A DNA stretch of 25,012 nucleotides from COE1 sp964445375 (lineage in GTDB: Bacteria; Bacillota; Clostridia; Lachnospirales; Lachnospiraceae): positions 1 through 25,012 of the forward strand of contig CAYUKO010000045.1 in the NCBI GenBank assembly GCA_964445375.1, written 5' to 3'. The notes under the pieces are model-generated. The model was not told where the DNA came from, ran no database searches, and was given only the letters and a program-made list of their open reading frames with translations. A program made the position numbers and the translations under genes. This document shows, in pieces, positions 7,109 through 14,440 of this stretch; positions within the stretch are counted from its first letter, which is position 1; every line of letters begins with the position of its first letter.

Positions 7109-7154
7109 AATTACTTTTGCGAGTAATTATTCAGTACCTTCATGAATAGTTACT
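7109..7154 (-). promoter_or_regulatory. Leader with two mutually exclusive hairpins next to the ribosome site
   Basis: In the minus-strand transcript, 7143-7154 can pair with 7122-7133 (11 of 12 positions), or 7122-7128 can pair with 7109-7115 (7 of 7). The arm 7122-7128 is shared, so only one can form. The second hairpin ends one base before the AGGAG site at 7103-7107. A 12-base direct repeat, TTACTTTTGCGA on the plus strand (7111-7122 and 7150-7161), underlies this arrangement. It could tune translation of the deacylase. Confidence 0.45.
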
Positions 7155-7179
7155 TTTGCGATATCACTTTTTCTATCTT

Positions 7180-7208
7180 TTTATAATGTAACTTGCCATG
7201 CACCAAAA
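7180..7208 (-). promoter_or_regulatory. Candidate promoter of the deacylase gene
   Basis: On the minus strand, TTTTGG (7203-7208) and TATAAA (7180-7185) are 17 bases apart. The -35 box lies within the first copy of a 15-bp direct repeat. The match is moderate, but this is the only good candidate between the upstream terminator and the gene. Confidence 0.4.
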
Positions 7209-7246
7209 AGCAATATTCCAACTGCCAATTTTGCACCAAAAAGCAA
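7199..7246. repeat. Two 15-bp direct repeats, candidate regulator sites
   Basis: TGCACCAAAAAGCAA occurs at 7199-7213 and again at 7232-7246, 33 bases apart, about three helical turns. Each copy is preceded by TGCCA (7194-7198 and 7223-7227). The promoter-proximal copy covers the candidate -35 box, and the distal copy overlaps the edge of the upstream terminator. Two protein dimers on one DNA face would fit this spacing. Confidence 0.55.
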
Positions 7247-7279
7247 AAAGTCTTAAGCATCTACTGCCCAAGACTTTTT
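7245..7279 (-). terminator. Terminator of the GH74-GH31 operon
   Basis: A perfect 10-bp stem (7245-7254 with 7270-7279) has a 15-base loop, and T runs follow in the minus-strand sense. It starts eight bases beyond the GH31 stop. Confidence 0.75.
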
Positions 7280-7286
7280 CTATTAC

Positions 7287-9356
7287 TTATTCATAAATCG
7301 CATACTCTTTTCCATCTCGTATCATTACTGGAATGATATCAATTGGTGCCGGAACGGTAATGGTCTGTCCGCCTTCGTATACTTTCTTGGTATAGGCATC
7401 GGTCCATGTTGCACCCTTTGGAAGGTAAATGGTTCTTGTTGTTGCGCCTGCCTCCATAACTGGGGAAACAAGCAAATCAGGTCCAAACATATAGGAATCC
7501 TCTACATCCCAGCTTGCCTTATCTTCCGGAAAGTCAAAGAATAACGGACGCATAACTGGTGCACCTGTTTGGCTTGCTGCCTTCATGCATTCTCTGATAT
7601 ATGGACGAAGTCTTTCACGAATAAAGAGATACTTTGACAAAATCTGATAATTCTCTTCTCCAAAGCTCCATACCTCATTATCCTGACCACTTGTAAGCTG
7701 TCGAACACCGTTTCTGAATTCCTGTTCTCTTTCGTACCAAGGAGAACGTTCCCCATGCATACGGAATACCGGGCAGAATGCGCCCCATGCAAACCAACGC
7801 ACTAACAATTCCTGGAAATCAGGATCTTGAATATTACCACCTAAGAATCCTCCAATATCGGAAGTCCACCATGGAATACCTGCCATTCCCATATTTAAGC
7901 CTGCCTGTAGCTGCTCTCTCATAGAACGGAAGGAAGAATAAATATCACCAGACCAGGTAAGTACACCATACTTCTGGCTTCCTGCCCATGCACAACGAAC
8001 AAGACTCATAATATCCGTCTCGCCCTCTGCCTTCAAACCATCATAAAAGCCCTTTGCATAACCAACCGGATAAGTATTGGTACACTGTAAAGCTGGTCCA
8101 GCATAGTAACGGTAATTATCAAAATCATAAGGTCCATACTCTGGTTCTGCCTCATCCAGCCAGAAACAACGGATGCCCTTTTTATAATAGTTCTCCTTAC
8201 ATTTCTCCCATACAAACTTCTGTGCACCCGGATGTGTTGCATCATAGAAAATGGTATTTCCCATCCAGGTCATATGATTGGAGTTACCTCTGTCTGCATT
8301 GACGAGATATCCCTTGTCGTTCATTTCACCAAAGTTCTCACTTCTCTCATCAACGGTTGGCCATACAGAAACTACGGTTTCAATACCAAGCTCTTTTAAT
8401 TCCTTTACCATTCCTTCCGGGTCAGGCCAGTCAAGCGGCTCGAACTTAAAGTCTCCCTGCATGGTCCAATGGAAGAAGTCAACCACGATAACGTCCATTG
8501 GCAGTCCGCGTCTCTTATGCTCTCTGGCAACGGCAAGAAGCTCATCCTGTGTACGATAACGAAGCTTACACTGCCAATATCCAAGACCATATTCCGGCAT
8601 CATCGGTGTTCTACCGGTTGCAAGAGAATACTGTGCTTCAATTTCAGCAGGTGTATCTCCGGCGGTAATGAAATAATCCAGCTTCTTTGTACTCTTTGCA
8701 TACCACTCTGTTTTATTCGTTCCAAAGGATGCGGTACCAATCGCCGGATTATTCCAGAAGAAACCATAGCCTCTGCTTGAAACATAAAACGGTACACTTG
8801 CCTGACTGTTACGATGTGCCAGCTCTAAAATGGCACCCTTCTTATTCATATTCTTCTCCTGATACTGTCCCATACCAAAGATTTTCTCATCATCAAAAGC
8901 TTCAAATCTTGCAGTCAATTCGTAATCAGAAGTTCCCTGAATCGGTTTTAACTCTCTTGCATCGATACGCAGTGGCACACAATAACGATTGCTTCGATTA
9001 CGATTGCGCCAATACTCTTCTGTCAAAAGCTCACCCTTCTGATTATAGAAGGATATCCAGCCCTCATGAGAAACCTTTGCTGTAATCTTGCCATTTACAA
9101 GCTTTGCCTGTGTTGCTGTCTGATGATATTTTGCATATTCTTCTCCCTGATACCAAGGATCTGTAACATCAATTGTTTCAAAAGAAATCTCTACCGGAAC
9201 CTTTTCCATTTTCTCTGTTAAAGCCCAGTCATTTTCATCCATTTGTGGTTGCGCTGTCATTCTCACACGGAGCGAATTCTTTCCCCATGGTTCAATAACC
9301 ACTCTTGATTTGCCTTCTGCAATTACTAACTTATCTTCTTCCTGATAAATATGCAT
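7287..9356 (-). CDS. Glycoside hydrolase family 31, probable alpha-xylosidase
   Basis: This is a 689-residue protein without signal peptide, the usual size for a bacterial GH31 enzyme. An N-terminal beta-sandwich (about 1-240) is followed by the (beta/alpha)8 barrel starting near PEYGLGYWQ (254-261). The nucleophile lies in CFWLDEAEPE (397-406, Asp401) and the probable acid/base in LTWSGD (466-471, Asp471). Supporting GH31 blocks are VIVVDFFHW (289-297), IPWWTSDIGGF (494-504) and FRMHGERSPW (531-540). The WLDEAEPE form of the nucleophile motif is the one common in alpha-xylosidases. The gene upstream, 21 bases away, is GH74-like, which supports removal of xylose from xyloglucan oligosaccharides inside the cell. 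Alpha-glucosidase activity is the main alternative. Confidence 0.9.
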   Translation of the reverse strand: MHIYQEEDKLVIAEGKSRVVIEPWGKNSLRVRMTAQPQMDENDWALTEKMEKVPVEISFETIDVTDPWYQGEEYAKYHQTATQAKLVNGKITAKVSHEGWISFYNQKGELLTEEYWRNRNRSNRYCVPLRIDARELKPIQGTSDYELTARFEAFDDEKIFGMGQYQEKNMNKKGAILELAHRNSQASVPFYVSSRGYGFFWNNPAIGTASFGTNKTEWYAKSTKKLDYFITAGDTPAEIEAQYSLATGRTPMMPEYGLGYWQCKLRYRTQDELLAVAREHKRRGLPMDVIVVDFFHWTMQGDFKFEPLDWPDPEGMVKELKELGIETVVSVWPTVDERSENFGEMNDKGYLVNADRGNSNHMTWMGNTIFYDATHPGAQKFVWEKCKENYYKKGIRCFWLDEAEPEYGPYDFDNYRYYAGPALQCTNTYPVGYAKGFYDGLKAEGETDIMSLVRCAWAGSQKYGVLTWSGDIYSSFRSMREQLQAGLNMGMAGIPWWTSDIGGFLGGNIQDPDFQELLVRWFAWGAFCPVFRMHGERSPWYEREQEFRNGVRQLTSGQDNEVWSFGEENYQILSKYLFIRERLRPYIRECMKAASQTGAPVMRPLFFDFPEDKASWDVEDSYMFGPDLLVSPVMEAGATTRTIYLPKGATWTDAYTKKVYEGGQTITVPAPIDIIPVMIRDGKEYAIYE

Positions 9357-9377
9357 CTCTAATACCTTACCCTTTCT

Positions 9378-11198
9378 CTATACACAAATCTGTGTTCCAT
9401 ACTTTACACCATTTGAGCCTGTTGCCAGATAAAATCTGCCAAAGACACGGCAATCACCATCAATACTGTTAATATCACCAAACATCTGTCTGTCCGTATT
9501 GATTCGTTCATACGTCTCGCCATCATCAAACGTACGATAAAAGCCATATTCGCCATCCATAACCGCATTGCAGTAAATTGCCTTATTGTCCTTATAATAA
9601 GCACCATCCGGTGAACCAAGTCCAAGACCTACTCTGTATACAACGTCACCATCTTTGGAAAGTCGCTTCATACTGACACTGTCCGTCTCTTCGTCAAAGA
9701 TAAGCTTCCAGAGTCCACCTTCACCAACTGCCAGATAAAAGACACCCTTTTTGCCGGTTTCTCCTCGAACCTCTGTCTTATTTGCACAGTCAATCAAACC
9801 AAAGTTCACTTTCGGAAATTCCACTGGTAAGTCATATTCCTGATAGGTACAGCCGCCATCCTTGCTGATATAGAAATCAGACTGCTCACCAAAGCCATAG
9901 AACAATCGACTGTCCACTCTGTCTGAATAGACCTTAACCTTGCCTGTAAGCTTCTGTGCTCCTGATTTCTCATACACCTTACAACACTGGAAAGTCTTTC
10001 CCTGATCTTTAGACAGAATCAATCCACCCTTGGTTTTGCCTGTCCAGTTACCACGCGGCGTTACAACCAGCCACTCCGGGTGTTCATCTGAGAAATCCGC
10101 ATTGATGCAGGTAATATAACGGTTGCCCTCATCATCTGCAAAAGAATTATCACAAGGCGTATCAAGGTCTGCAAAAGCAAAACCTCCTAAATCACCTAAA
10201 ATATCAATAACCTGTATATCACCCTTTGGCATACTATATACATTTAAGTGAACCGTTTCTTCCAATCCATCATTCCAATCAGTAAAGAAACAATCCTTAT
10301 CCTTTAAATTCTGCGTACGGAATACCCCTGTTCCTGTGTTGAACCACGCTTCGTTATCATCAAACGGATTGATCTGAATATCACTAAGCCAATGAATCAA
10401 GGAATGTCCACCATTACATTCCGGGCGCATATATGGCGCTCGAAAACGAATCTCTCCTACTTCCAAATCATACAAAATCTGCTGCCAGCTTGCACCATAA
10501 TCTCTGGAAAGGAACACACTGTCGCCATCATCCTTGGCAATCGTCGATACAAGCAACAGTCCATGAGTCTGTAAAGACGTTGAAATGCCGGAAAAACCAT
10601 AATCCAGGACTGGGCTTTGGCTTATTGGTGTAATTTCACAAAAAGCACCAATTTTTCCATTTGTATCAAATTCATAACGTGCGATTCTGCCATCAATCGT
10701 GTCACCGGAATCACAGCTATAACCATTTTTCAGTACATAAGAGAGCCTGCCAGTTGATGCAAAAGTTATATATAGATATCTTTCATCCACGCACCAACGC
10801 TGTGCTACAAGTCCATCCATCCGGCATCCATCTATTTTCCTGCTTTCCGGCTGTGGCATCTTTTCAAAGCTCGCTCCCTTATCATAAGAAACATAAAGAC
10901 TGTGACCACGCATGTTCTTTTGCTCATCCATGGTCGTAACGCCCGCAGTTCCCACAATCAGATTTCCATGAACCATAACTGGTATTCTTTCATATCGAAA
11001 GCTCTCTCCATAATCCTCCATCGTTACATGCGGAATAAGACTAATCCATCTCTGATTCTCTGTATCAAACCGATAAGTACCACCAATATCCGTTCTTACA
11101 TAAAGAAGATCCTTCTCCTTCTTATGATAAAGGAATCCTGTTACATATCCACCACCTGGAATCGGCAGGTTCTTATATTCATATGCTATTTGTTTCAT
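9378..11198 (-). CDS. GH74-like beta-propeller glycosidase (xyloglucan-active type), cytoplasmic
   Basis: This 606-residue protein starts directly with the GH74 hallmark: GGGYVTGFLYH (15-25) and VRTDIGGTYRFD (34-45), where Asp37 matches the catalytic base. SDIQINPFD (272-280) with GTGVFRTQNL, and ILGDLGGFAF (333-342, Asp336 the likely acid), are further family blocks. Five Asp-box repeats (for example near 103-112, 230-239 and 395-404) mark seven-bladed propeller folds. There is no signal peptide or anchor, and the protein is shorter than the roughly 700 or more residues of secreted GH74 xyloglucanases, so it probably acts on imported oligosaccharides. It is the first gene of an operon with a GH31 alpha-xylosidase. 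AAAGGGGA precedes the ATG. Exact activity (endo or reducing-end exo) is open. Confidence 0.83.
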   Translation of the reverse strand: MKQIAYEYKNLPIPGGGYVTGFLYHKKEKDLLYVRTDIGGTYRFDTENQRWISLIPHVTMEDYGESFRYERIPVMVHGNLIVGTAGVTTMDEQKNMRGHSLYVSYDKGASFEKMPQPESRKIDGCRMDGLVAQRWCVDERYLYITFASTGRLSYVLKNGYSCDSGDTIDGRIARYEFDTNGKIGAFCEITPISQSPVLDYGFSGISTSLQTHGLLLVSTIAKDDGDSVFLSRDYGASWQQILYDLEVGEIRFRAPYMRPECNGGHSLIHWLSDIQINPFDDNEAWFNTGTGVFRTQNLKDKDCFFTDWNDGLEETVHLNVYSMPKGDIQVIDILGDLGGFAFADLDTPCDNSFADDEGNRYITCINADFSDEHPEWLVVTPRGNWTGKTKGGLILSKDQGKTFQCCKVYEKSGAQKLTGKVKVYSDRVDSRLFYGFGEQSDFYISKDGGCTYQEYDLPVEFPKVNFGLIDCANKTEVRGETGKKGVFYLAVGEGGLWKLIFDEETDSVSMKRLSKDGDVVYRVGLGLGSPDGAYYKDNKAIYCNAVMDGEYGFYRTFDDGETYERINTDRQMFGDINSIDGDCRVFGRFYLATGSNGVKYGTQICV

Positions 11199-11236
11199 GT
11201 AAAATCCCCTTTCGTTCCAAACAAAAACGCTTCTTT

Positions 11237-11265
11237 TCTATAATGAATGTAACATAATCCGCCAA
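11237..11265 (-). promoter_or_regulatory. Promoter of the GH74-GH31 operon
   Basis: On the minus strand, TTGGCG (11260-11265) and TATAGA (11237-11242) are separated by 17 bases, about 40 bases ahead of the ATG at 11198. Confidence 0.6.
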
Positions 11266-11341
11266 AAATAAATACCTCAGTTATTAGAGGAAAACTTTGT
11301 AAAAATCAGACTAATTAAATCGGTGATATCAACCTAAATCA

Positions 11342-11370
11342 TTGTGGGATTCTGCTTCCTGTGTTACGAT
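11342..11370 (+). promoter_or_regulatory. Promoter of the histidine phosphatase gene
   Basis: TTGTGG (11342-11347) and TACGAT (11365-11370) are separated by 17 bases, about 36 bases before the ATG at 11407. Confidence 0.5.
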
Positions 11371-11378
11371 AACGTTAT
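11369..11378. promoter_or_regulatory. CG-centred palindrome at the transcription start
   Basis: ATAACGTTAT is a perfect 10-bp palindrome overlapping the end of the -10 box and the expected start point. A CG centre flanked by A/T is typical of LacI/GalR-family operators. No such regulator is encoded in the window. Confidence 0.35.
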
Positions 11379-11406
11379 ACCCAAAACGTAAGAAAAGAGG
11401 AATACT

Positions 11407-12138
11407 ATGCGCATCTTAATCATTCGACACGGAGACCCTGATTATGAACATGACTCACTCACCCCAAAGGGCTGGAAAGAAGCAGAATATCTATCAGAAC
11501 GCATTTCCAAAATGGATATTGCTGCTTTCTATGTTTCGCCACTTGGAAGAGCTAAGGCTACCGCCTCACTCACCCTAAAGAAAATGAACCGTACTGCAAC
11601 CGAATGTCCATGGCTTCGCGAATTCGCTCCTACCATCCAAAGACCAGACGTAACCGATAAAAGGATGATTTCCTGGGACTGGCTGCCACAGGATTGGACA
11701 AAAGAAGAAGAATTCTATCGTCGCGACCTCTGGTATACACAAGAAAACATGAAAGAAGGCAAGGTCAAGGAAGAATATGACTGGGTTACCTCAAGCTTTG
11801 ACCAGCTTCTTGCCAAGCACGGTTATGTACGACATGGTGAAAACTATCATGTAGAAAAAGCAAATAATGATACCATCGCTTTCTTCTGCCACTTTGGTCT
11901 TGAATGTGTCCTTTTAAGCCATTTAATGAATGTATCACCTATGGTTCTGTGGCATCATACCTGCGCTGCGCCAACCTCCGTTACCACAATTCATACAGAG
12001 GAACGAAGAGAGGGAACCGCAATCTTTCGTGTTGCAAGCTTTGGTGATATTTCACATCTTTATGCAAATGACGAAGAGCCTGCTTTTGCAGCACGATTCT
12101 GTGAAACCTATGATAATGAAAATGAGCGGCATGATTAA
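11407..12138 (+). CDS. Histidine phosphatase (phosphoglycerate mutase-like) family protein
   Basis: This is a 243-residue cytoplasmic protein. The N-terminal LIIRHGDPDY carries the catalytic RHG (His8), SPLGRAKATA (44-53) supplies the phosphate-binding Arg, Glu71 follows in LREFAP, and FFCHFGLE (158-165) provides the second histidine (His161). These are the four expected elements of the family. An insert of about 60 residues between 85 and 150, rich in Trp, Tyr and charged residues, would shape the substrate pocket. It stands alone between its own promoter and a terminator that overlaps its last codons. Family members dephosphorylate small metabolites or sugar phosphates; the substrate cannot be told, and adjacency to the xyloglucan genes is not strong evidence. 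Confidence 0.88.
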   Translation: MRILIIRHGDPDYEHDSLTPKGWKEAEYLSERISKMDIAAFYVSPLGRAKATASLTLKKMNRTATECPWLREFAPTIQRPDVTDKRMISWDWLPQDWTKEEEFYRRDLWYTQENMKEGKVKEEYDWVTSSFDQLLAKHGYVRHGENYHVEKANNDTIAFFCHFGLECVLLSHLMNVSPMVLWHHTCAAPTSVTTIHTEERREGTAIFRVASFGDISHLYANDEEPAFAARFCETYDNENERHD

Positions 12139-12152
12139 ACCGCTCATTTTTT
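12121..12152. terminator. Bidirectional terminator overlapping the phosphatase stop codon
   Basis: A perfect 9-bp stem (12121-12129 with 12140-12148) encloses the TAA at 12136-12138 in its loop and is followed by a T run. It also serves the convergent kinase gene, whose stop is at 12151. Confidence 0.8.
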
Positions 12153-14310
12153 ATCCCTTTATACCAAGAAACTTAACTAACACACTCTTTAGTTCTTCAA
12201 TATCGATTGGTTTGGATAAGAAGTCATCAAAGCCTTCTGCTATCATCTCATCCTTCACCCCGCTAACAGCATTCGCAGTTAGCAATACAATCGGTAACTT
12301 TGTAAAGATTCCTCCCATGTGACGAATCGCATGTAATGTTTCTACGCCATCCATATCCGGCATCATGTGATCCATGAATATGATGTCATATGCCTTCCCC
12401 GCCTGTAACAGGGAAAGACAGTTCCTTCCTGACTGAATGGTATCCGCTTCAATTCCAAGGCAGTTTAAAATTCCCTTCGCTACATCACAGTTCAAATCAT
12501 TGTCATCCACAACGAGCACCTGACCACTATTAATGACAACATCTCCCAGTTCCTTCTTCTCTTTCAATGGCTCGTCTTCTACACCGATTCCCTGCCAGAG
12601 ATTAATGATGAATTTTGTTCCTTTTTCATATTCACTCTCAAAAGTAATATTACCATCCATCATTTCCACGAAGCTTTTCACAATGGAAAGTCCTAAACCA
12701 CTTCCCTCTATCTGATAATTACGTTTCTTATCAAACTGTTCAAACTTTCCAAACACTTTAGAGAAATTCTTTTCCTCAATACCAATTCCCGTATCCTCTA
12801 CTTCGATATGAAGCATAATATGCTGCTCTGTTCTCTCCTTTGCGAAGACACGAACTGTTATACTTCCTTCTTCTGTGTATTTGATACCGTTATTAATAAG
12901 GTTCGTCAAAATCTCCTGAAGTTTGACCTTATCTCCACACAAGCATCTTGGTATACTTTCATCAATATCCATTTTTAAGCCAAGTCCTGCTTTTCCTGCC
13001 TGTGCTCCCATCATGGAACGAAGTTCTTCCATCAAGATATCAAAACGATAATTAACATTAACCAACTCCATCTTCCCAGACTCAATCTTTGTAATATCAA
13101 GAATGTCATTAATCAGATGAAGCAAAGTATGTGATGCCGACTTAATATTCTTAAGATACCCTTGAACCTGCTTTTCATCTCTGTTTCTAAGTGCCAGCTC
13201 AGAATATCCAACAATGGCATTCATTGGTGTCCTGATTTCGTGAGACATATGTGCCAGAAAATTCGTCTTGGCACGATTGGCCTGTTCGGAAGCTTCCTTA
13301 AGCTGAATCATTTCATTGGTATACTGATTGATAAAAGTCATATCAAATATCCAGGCAAGATAGCCTTGCGTATCATCACGTCCATTGCTTCCTTTAATAT
13401 CAGAAATACGAATCTCATAATGTCTGCCATCCTGTTCAAAGACATTCTCTTTTGTCAAAAAAATTCGTTCAATCACCTTTTGTGGATTGTCTTGCGCTAA
13501 TTCCGGCATCAAACTTTTTGCCATTGCATTGCTATACAGAACTTCCCGTTTTTTACGATCTACAACTATCAGACCATCCTTCGTGTCTTCCAGGACTCGT
13601 TCTCTTGCCAGCTGTACAGTATCCAGCAATCCATATATTTTCACATCAACCAGCATTAAAACTTCTGCAATCACAAGAACGATTGTAGACGGGTCAAAAT
13701 TATCAAGTAAATGCGTTCTCATCAGAATCAATGCCAAAAATACCGGAGCAACAGCCGCCAAAATCAAAAGCAACAGTCGAAAGCGTTGTTTCTTATGCTC
13801 TTTCGGTGTTCTGAATAATTCATAAATAACCGTCCCCCCAAAGAAAAGGACACAAGCCAAAAACTGTAACATCCAAAGCTGATATAAAATACCTTTTCCA
13901 TAAACAAGAACAAATCTTCCACTTTCCAAAATCTTCGGTTCTATCGAACTGTAATAAAGGTTATGTTTGTCACAAGTCATAACACTTCCTAATATAAATA
14001 AATTAAAAACACAAAGAATTCTTAAGAAAAGTGCTGAGATTTTAATTGTACTAAAGCCTGCCACAAATTGCAGAATAAAAATCATAAGAAACGCTTTTCC
14101 CAGATAGCCAAATTTTACAGACGTTAATGCAACATCATAACTCTCGGCGAAATATTCCATTGCATTACCTATCGCAATAATAAGACCACTTACATAGGTC
14201 ATCAATAAATTCTTCTGGTTTCTCGATGCATCTCCAAACATGGTAATTACACAACAAATGAAGCAGATTGCCACTCCTACCAGATCAATCAAACCATATA
14301 CAAAATCCAT
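12151..14310 (-). CDS. Hybrid sensor histidine kinase/response regulator
   Basis: This is a 719-residue membrane kinase. Residues 1-230 hold about seven hydrophobic segments, matching the 7TM N-terminal sensor of many clostridial kinases. A PAS-like region (about 235-325) precedes the HisKA helix with FLAHMSHEIRTPMNAIVGYSE (351-371, phospho-accepting His357). The ATPase domain shows the N box NLINNGIKYT (470-479), DTGIG (507-511) and GSGLGLS (536-542). A receiver domain begins near VLVVDDNDLN (598-607), with phospho-acceptor Asp647 in FMDHMMPDMDG, Thr678 in the LLTAN block and Lys700 before Pro. No response regulator or output gene is adjacent, so it is an orphan; output must come via a separate phosphotransfer partner. 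The ligand is unknown. AGGGA precedes the ATG. Confidence 0.93.
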   Translation of the reverse strand: MDFVYGLIDLVGVAICFICCVITMFGDASRNQKNLLMTYVSGLIIAIGNAMEYFAESYDVALTSVKFGYLGKAFLMIFILQFVAGFSTIKISALFLRILCVFNLFILGSVMTCDKHNLYYSSIEPKILESGRFVLVYGKGILYQLWMLQFLACVLFFGGTVIYELFRTPKEHKKQRFRLLLLILAAVAPVFLALILMRTHLLDNFDPSTIVLVIAEVLMLVDVKIYGLLDTVQLARERVLEDTKDGLIVVDRKKREVLYSNAMAKSLMPELAQDNPQKVIERIFLTKENVFEQDGRHYEIRISDIKGSNGRDDTQGYLAWIFDMTFINQYTNEMIQLKEASEQANRAKTNFLAHMSHEIRTPMNAIVGYSELALRNRDEKQVQGYLKNIKSASHTLLHLINDILDITKIESGKMELVNVNYRFDILMEELRSMMGAQAGKAGLGLKMDIDESIPRCLCGDKVKLQEILTNLINNGIKYTEEGSITVRVFAKERTEQHIMLHIEVEDTGIGIEEKNFSKVFGKFEQFDKKRNYQIEGSGLGLSIVKSFVEMMDGNITFESEYEKGTKFIINLWQGIGVEDEPLKEKKELGDVVINSGQVLVVDDNDLNCDVAKGILNCLGIEADTIQSGRNCLSLLQAGKAYDIIFMDHMMPDMDGVETLHAIRHMGGIFTKLPIVLLTANAVSGVKDEMIAEGFDDFLSKPIDIEELKSVLVKFLGIKG

Positions 14311-14330
14311 TTCAATCCCTATCCTTACAA

Positions 14331-14363
14331 AAAATAGTACAAAACAGTGTTTTGTACTATTTT
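14331..14363. repeat. Perfect 33-base inverted repeat ahead of the kinase gene
   Basis: Arms 14331-14345 and 14349-14363 are 15 bases each and perfectly complementary around the centre AGT. The left arm reads AAAATAGTACAAAAC. It lies 20 bases before the kinase ATG and about 78 bases after the glycosyltransferase stop. With its T-rich flank in the minus sense it can act as that gene's terminator; its closeness to the kinase start also allows an operator or leader role. Confidence 0.75.
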
Positions 14364-14440
14364 ATCACAATTTTATTTTATTTTGTATATAATTGGATAT
14401 TTTTCCGAATATCTTGAGCTATTTATGCTACATTATGCTT

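Noticed and set aside
7180..7260. T-box or amino-acid riboswitch upstream of the prolyl-tRNA deacylase
   Set aside because: No T-box consensus, stem I features or antiterminator were found, and the leader is under 100 bases.
8278..9085. A chain of overlapping plus-strand open frames opposite the GH31 gene
   Set aside because: They overlap each other in different frames, lack ribosome sites and family motifs, and lie wholly antisense to a gene with complete catalytic motifs.
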